From assembly GCF_000502835.1 (NCBI RefSeq), contig NZ_AYVL01000001.1:266042-330041 (forward strand): a DNA stretch of 64,000 bases. The letters are read 5' to 3'. The notes beneath the pieces were generated by a model. That model was not told where the DNA came from, searched no databases, and was given only the letters and a program-made list of their open reading frames with translations. This document shows positions 61,443 to 64,000 of this stretch, piece by piece. The translations under genes were made by a program, and so were the position numbers. Source of the DNA: Mesorhizobium sp. LSJC280B00 (GTDB lineage Bacteria; Pseudomonadota; Alphaproteobacteria; Rhizobiales; Rhizobiaceae). Each line of letters opens with the position of its first letter. Position 1 is the first letter of the stretch.

Positions 61443-62443
61443 GCATAAAACTCCGGCTTTTCGATCATTTGCACGGACACGTTGCGCCCTTCGTTCAGCG
61501 CCTTCACGCCCGCCTCGGCAACGGTGGCAGCGCAGTAGCCGTCCCAGCAATCGGCGGCGGTGCCGGGGAACTCGCCGGTAGTTACGAAACGAAGGAAGTC
61601 GCGATTCTGCCTGCGGTAGGCGTCGGCGTAGCGGGTCCGCCAGTCTGCATCGTAGCCCGTGCTCTGGGCGAGCGCCGAATCTAAGCGGGTGTAGGAGACA
61701 TTGTTCATCGCCACAGCACCCTGCTCGCCAATAAGCTCGGCGCGCACGTCGTAGCCATATGCGGCATTGTTGTTGATCTCGATGTTGACGAGTTGGCCGT
61801 CAACTGTCTGGAGCACCATGAAGACTGGCGCGACAAGTGCATCGGAGCGCTTCGGCTGGAAGGCCGAGATTGAAGCGTATTCAGTGTCGAGTACGTAGCG
61901 CACCACGTCGAATTCGTGCGGGGCGGAATTGGTGATGGCCATGGCGCCGGTGAAATCGGCCGCTGGCGTTTCAACGTTGCGGTGGAAATTGTGCATCATC
62001 AGCGGCCGTCCAAGCCGGCCACCTGATAGAGCACGTTTCATTTCCTGGTAGGAGCGGTCGTAGCGGCGCATGAAGCCGATCTGGACGAACTTCGCACCCG
62101 CCTTCTGTTCAGCCTCCATCACTGCGACACATTGGGCGGACGATGGAGAAAGAGGCTTTTCGCACAGCACGCGTTTGCCGGCCGCGATACAAGCCTGCGA
62201 CAACGGCGCATGCGTGAAATCGGGGCTCGCGATGATCACCGCATCCACGTCGTGCCGTGCGATGACGCCTTCGGGGTTGGTGGAGATGTCGGAGGCGCCA
62301 AGGGCATTGGCGACCGCTCGGGCACGCGCCTCGTCCCTGTCGCACACCAGCTGGAGCGTGGCGCCGGGGAGGTCCTCGGCGACTATTTTAGCATGGTCTG
62401 CGCCCATTAGGCCGGCGCCAATCACGGCAATGCGGGTTGTCAT
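61439..62443 (-). CDS. Gfo/Idh/MocA-family oxidoreductase (inositol 2-dehydrogenase-like)
   Basis: 334-residue NAD-dependent dehydrogenase. Rossmann motif GAGLMG at residues 9-14, the catalytic EKPL motif (LCEKPLSPS), and the C-terminal domain with MRRYDRSYQEMKRAL and the His-containing NSAPHEFDVVRYVL are those of myo-inositol dehydrogenases and MocA. Its stop overlaps the start of the next gene (ATGA). It would oxidise inositol, scyllo-inosamine or a similar cyclitol to an inosose. Confidence 0.9.
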   Translation of the reverse strand: MTTRIAVIGAGLMGADHAKIVAEDLPGATLQLVCDRDEARARAVANALGASDISTNPEGVIARHDVDAVIIASPDFTHAPLSQACIAAGKRVLCEKPLSPSSAQCVAVMEAEQKAGAKFVQIGFMRRYDRSYQEMKRALSGGRLGRPLMMHNFHRNVETPAADFTGAMAITNSAPHEFDVVRYVLDTEYASISAFQPKRSDALVAPVFMVLQTVDGQLVNIEINNNAAYGYDVRAELIGEQGAVAMNNVSYTRLDSALAQSTGYDADWRTRYADAYRRQNRDFLRFVTTGEFPGTAADCWDGYCAATVAEAGVKALNEGRNVSVQMIEKPEFYA

Positions 62444-62545
62444 GTATTCTTCTGCCTTTTTTCTGAGTTAACGGCCGCCGACCCTGGCAATCCTAAGGCG
62501 TCGGTTGATGTGGAGGCGGCGGATGCCGCGCTTGCTGAGGGAAGC

Positions 62546-63390
62546 CTATCGACTCGTTCGCTCCTCAACTACTTCCAGAGGCGGCGGATGGCCTTCGTGC
62601 TCATCCATATAATTTTCGATCTCGGCTTCGAGGTCGGCCATGGTCTCGCCGCCGGCCATCAGGTCGGTGATCTCCTCTCGTGTCTTTTCGTGCTTGCGGA
62701 AATCCGCGGCGATGGCACCGCGGATGAGCACGGCGAAATGGTCGCCCACAGCCATCGCGTGCATCACCTGGTGGGTAATGAAGATGACCGCGAGTCCGCG
62801 GCGCTTGGCTTCGTTGACGTGCGAAGCACGTGTGCCGCCTGCTTGACGCCGAGCGCCGCGGTTGGCTCATCGAGGATGAGGACGCGGGCCCCGAAATGAA
62901 CGGCGCGTGCAATAGCCAGGGACTGACGTTCGCCGCCCGACAGGCCGCCGACCAGCCGGTCGCCATCGTCGATGCGCGTGATGCCGAAATCTTGCACCGC
63001 TTTGACCGCGATTTCGTTGGCGCGCTTACGGTCGTAGAACTTGAACGGGCCCCAGCCCTTCGTTGGCTCCAATCCCACGAAGAAAGACCGGCCTATGCTC
63101 ATTAGCGGGAAAGTGCCCCCGAATTGGTGCACCGTGGCAATGCCGCGCTCTTGCGCATCACTTGGCCCGTTGAAGCTAATCGGCTGGCCGTCCATCAAGA
63201 TTTGGCCGCTGGTGGGCATGAAGACGCCCGCTAGCGTCTTGATCAGGGTGGATTTGCCGGCACCGTTATCGCCCAACAGGCACAACACCTCACCTTGGCG
63301 CACTTCCAATGAAATGTCGTGCAGCACGTCGATCGCGCCGAAGGACTTGTTGATGTTCTTCAGTTCGAGAATGGCAGGTTTGTCGCTCAT
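62546..63390 (-). pseudogene. Sugar ABC transporter ATP-binding protein (FrcA type) with a one-base frameshift
   Basis: Frame 1 from ATG 63390 has Walker A GDNGAGKST, signature LSGGERQSLA, Walker B VLILDEPTAALGV, then leaves frame after HVLR. The missing piece resumes in the next frame as VNEAKRRGLAVIFITHQVMHAMAVGDHFAVLIRG...LAEIENYMDEHEG and stops at 62546. One base is lacking near 62819-62820 (CGC-?AC-GTC). Repaired, it is a normal single-domain ATPase of about 282 residues. Truncation removes the H-loop, so the protein as read could not work. Confidence 0.85.
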
Positions 63391-63442
63391 GACGCGTTCA
63401 GCCCTTTTTCGCGGGATTGGCCTTCAATTTCATAAACTTCTC

Positions 63443-64000
63443 TCAGTGCTTGGCGGCACCTCCGGCGGGCTTCGCGCCCCTCCGGGGTCTGTACGACAGG
63501 GCTAACTCGCGGAAGGACTGGTTCATCAGCACAGCCACCAGGAGCATCACACCGATGATCAAGTTCGACCAGTTGCGGTCAATCTGGGTAAAATAGATTC
63601 CCTGACTCACAATGGCGAACGTGACTGTACCGACGAAGATGCCGATCACCGAGCCGAAGCCGCCGGTGAGAAGCACGCCGCCCACCACCACAGACACGAT
63701 CGCATTGAAGATGAAGCTCATTCCGCCGGAGACTTGGGCCGAATTGAACTGGATGGCTTGGCACATACCGACGAATGTGGCGCTGACGGCGGACAGCACG
63801 AACAGCGCGATGGTCATGCGGCCCGTCGGAATGCCTGCATTGCGGGCGCTTATGCGGTCGCCGCCCATGGCGAATAGCCAGTTGCCGTATCGAGTCTGAT
63901 GCACGACGAAGCCGACGATCACAGCGATAATTATCCACCAGACTATGATGACCTGGTGGCTGCCGCCGATCAGTTGGCCGAACAGAAATTTGGCCCAGCC
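63443..64000 (-). CDS. Sugar ABC transporter permease (FrcC/RbsC type), cut by the window edge
   Basis: The frame is open to base 64000 and reads WAKFLFGQLIGGSHQVIIVWW at the edge, then RYGNWLFAMGGDRISARNAGIPTGRMTI (coupling loop) and GGMSFIFNAIVSVVVGGVLLTGGFGSVIG. It is a CUT2-family permease; the C-terminal half is present. It lies 52 bp before the ATPase gene and would pair with it and with a binding protein outside the window. Confidence 0.9.
   Translation of the reverse strand, partial: GWAKFLFGQLIGGSHQVIIVWWIIIAVIVGFVVHQTRYGNWLFAMGGDRISARNAGIPTGRMTIALFVLSAVSATFVGMCQAIQFNSAQVSGGMSFIFNAIVSVVVGGVLLTGGFGSVIGIFVGTVTFAIVSQGIYFTQIDRNWSNLIIGVMLLVAVLMNQSFRELALSYRPRRGAKPAGGAAKH

Noticed and set aside
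1-64000. CRISPR arrays, rRNA genes or complete tRNA genes
   Set aside because: No regular spaced repeats or rRNA-like sequence seen; the only tRNA-like piece is the partial tRNA-Pro core.

Overview
The window looks like a chromosomal segment of a high-GC alphaproteobacterium of the order Hyphomicrobiales (Rhizobiales), most likely Mesorhizobium or a close relative. The basis is the gene content (several ABC and TRAP solute-uptake operons, a heterotetrameric sarcosine oxidase, a Moc/inositol-type operon) and a mobile element whose regulators match those described for the Mesorhizobium symbiosis element ICEMlSymR7A. This assignment is inferred from gene families, not from rRNA or a database search.

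1-7.8 kb (+): a sugar-acid cluster. It holds a partial enolase-superfamily dehydratase, an SDR dehydrogenase, an AraF/AraG/AraH-like sugar ABC transporter, a GntR regulator, an aldose 1-epimerase and a cupin. 7.86-15.28 kb (-): an operon of two metal-less M24 (creatinase / ectoine-hydrolase type) hydrolases followed by soxB-soxD-soxA-soxG. 15.5-19.3 kb (+): divergently, an EhuB/C/D/A-like amino-acid-type ABC transporter and a GntR regulator. Together these look like one unit for uptake and breakdown of an N-methylated compound that yields sarcosine. 19.4-22.6 kb: small housekeeping genes (two VOC proteins, AraC regulator, DoxX, GFA zinc protein). 22.7-30.6 kb: a BKACE-family enzyme divergent from an RpiR regulator, a class III aminotransferase, a TAXI-type TRAP transporter and a DMT exporter. 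30.7-35.7 kb (+): GntR, DctPQM TRAP transporter and an L-idonate 5-dehydrogenase-like enzyme, that is, uptake and oxidation of a sugar acid.

35.9-36.8 kb holds a toxin-antitoxin pair and the tail of a broken sugar-ABC permease. About 36.8-57.03 kb is an integrative element. It has a VirD2-like relaxase, lytic transglycosylase, TraF-type peptidase, two DUF736 proteins, an RdfS-like excisionase, an FseA-like activator encoded in two overlapping frames with a UUU-C +1 slip site, a QseM-like antiactivator divergent from a QseC-like repressor, DUF2493, Toprim, a methylase/Strawberry-notch helicase, ParB, ArdC, an excisionase-like protein and a tyrosine integrase. The integrase end abuts a 51-bp tRNA-Pro(CGG) core. 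No type IV secretion, coupling-protein or quorum-sensing synthase genes are present, so the element is either mobilisable in trans or a remnant of a larger ICE.

57.03-58.0 kb is a decayed stretch with an IS91-type transposase remnant. 58.0-64.0 kb (-): an operon of Moc/inositol type (sugar ABC permease and ATPase, Gfo/Idh/MocA dehydrogenase, MocC-like isomerase, MocE Rieske ferredoxin, Hyi-like isomerase, a PanB-like protein and a truncated RpiR regulator). Two of its genes carry single-base frameshifts, so it may be decaying, or the assembly has indel errors.

All four solute-binding-protein genes that are followed by their transporter genes have a strong hairpin just after the stop codon. 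No rRNA, complete tRNA or CRISPR array was seen.
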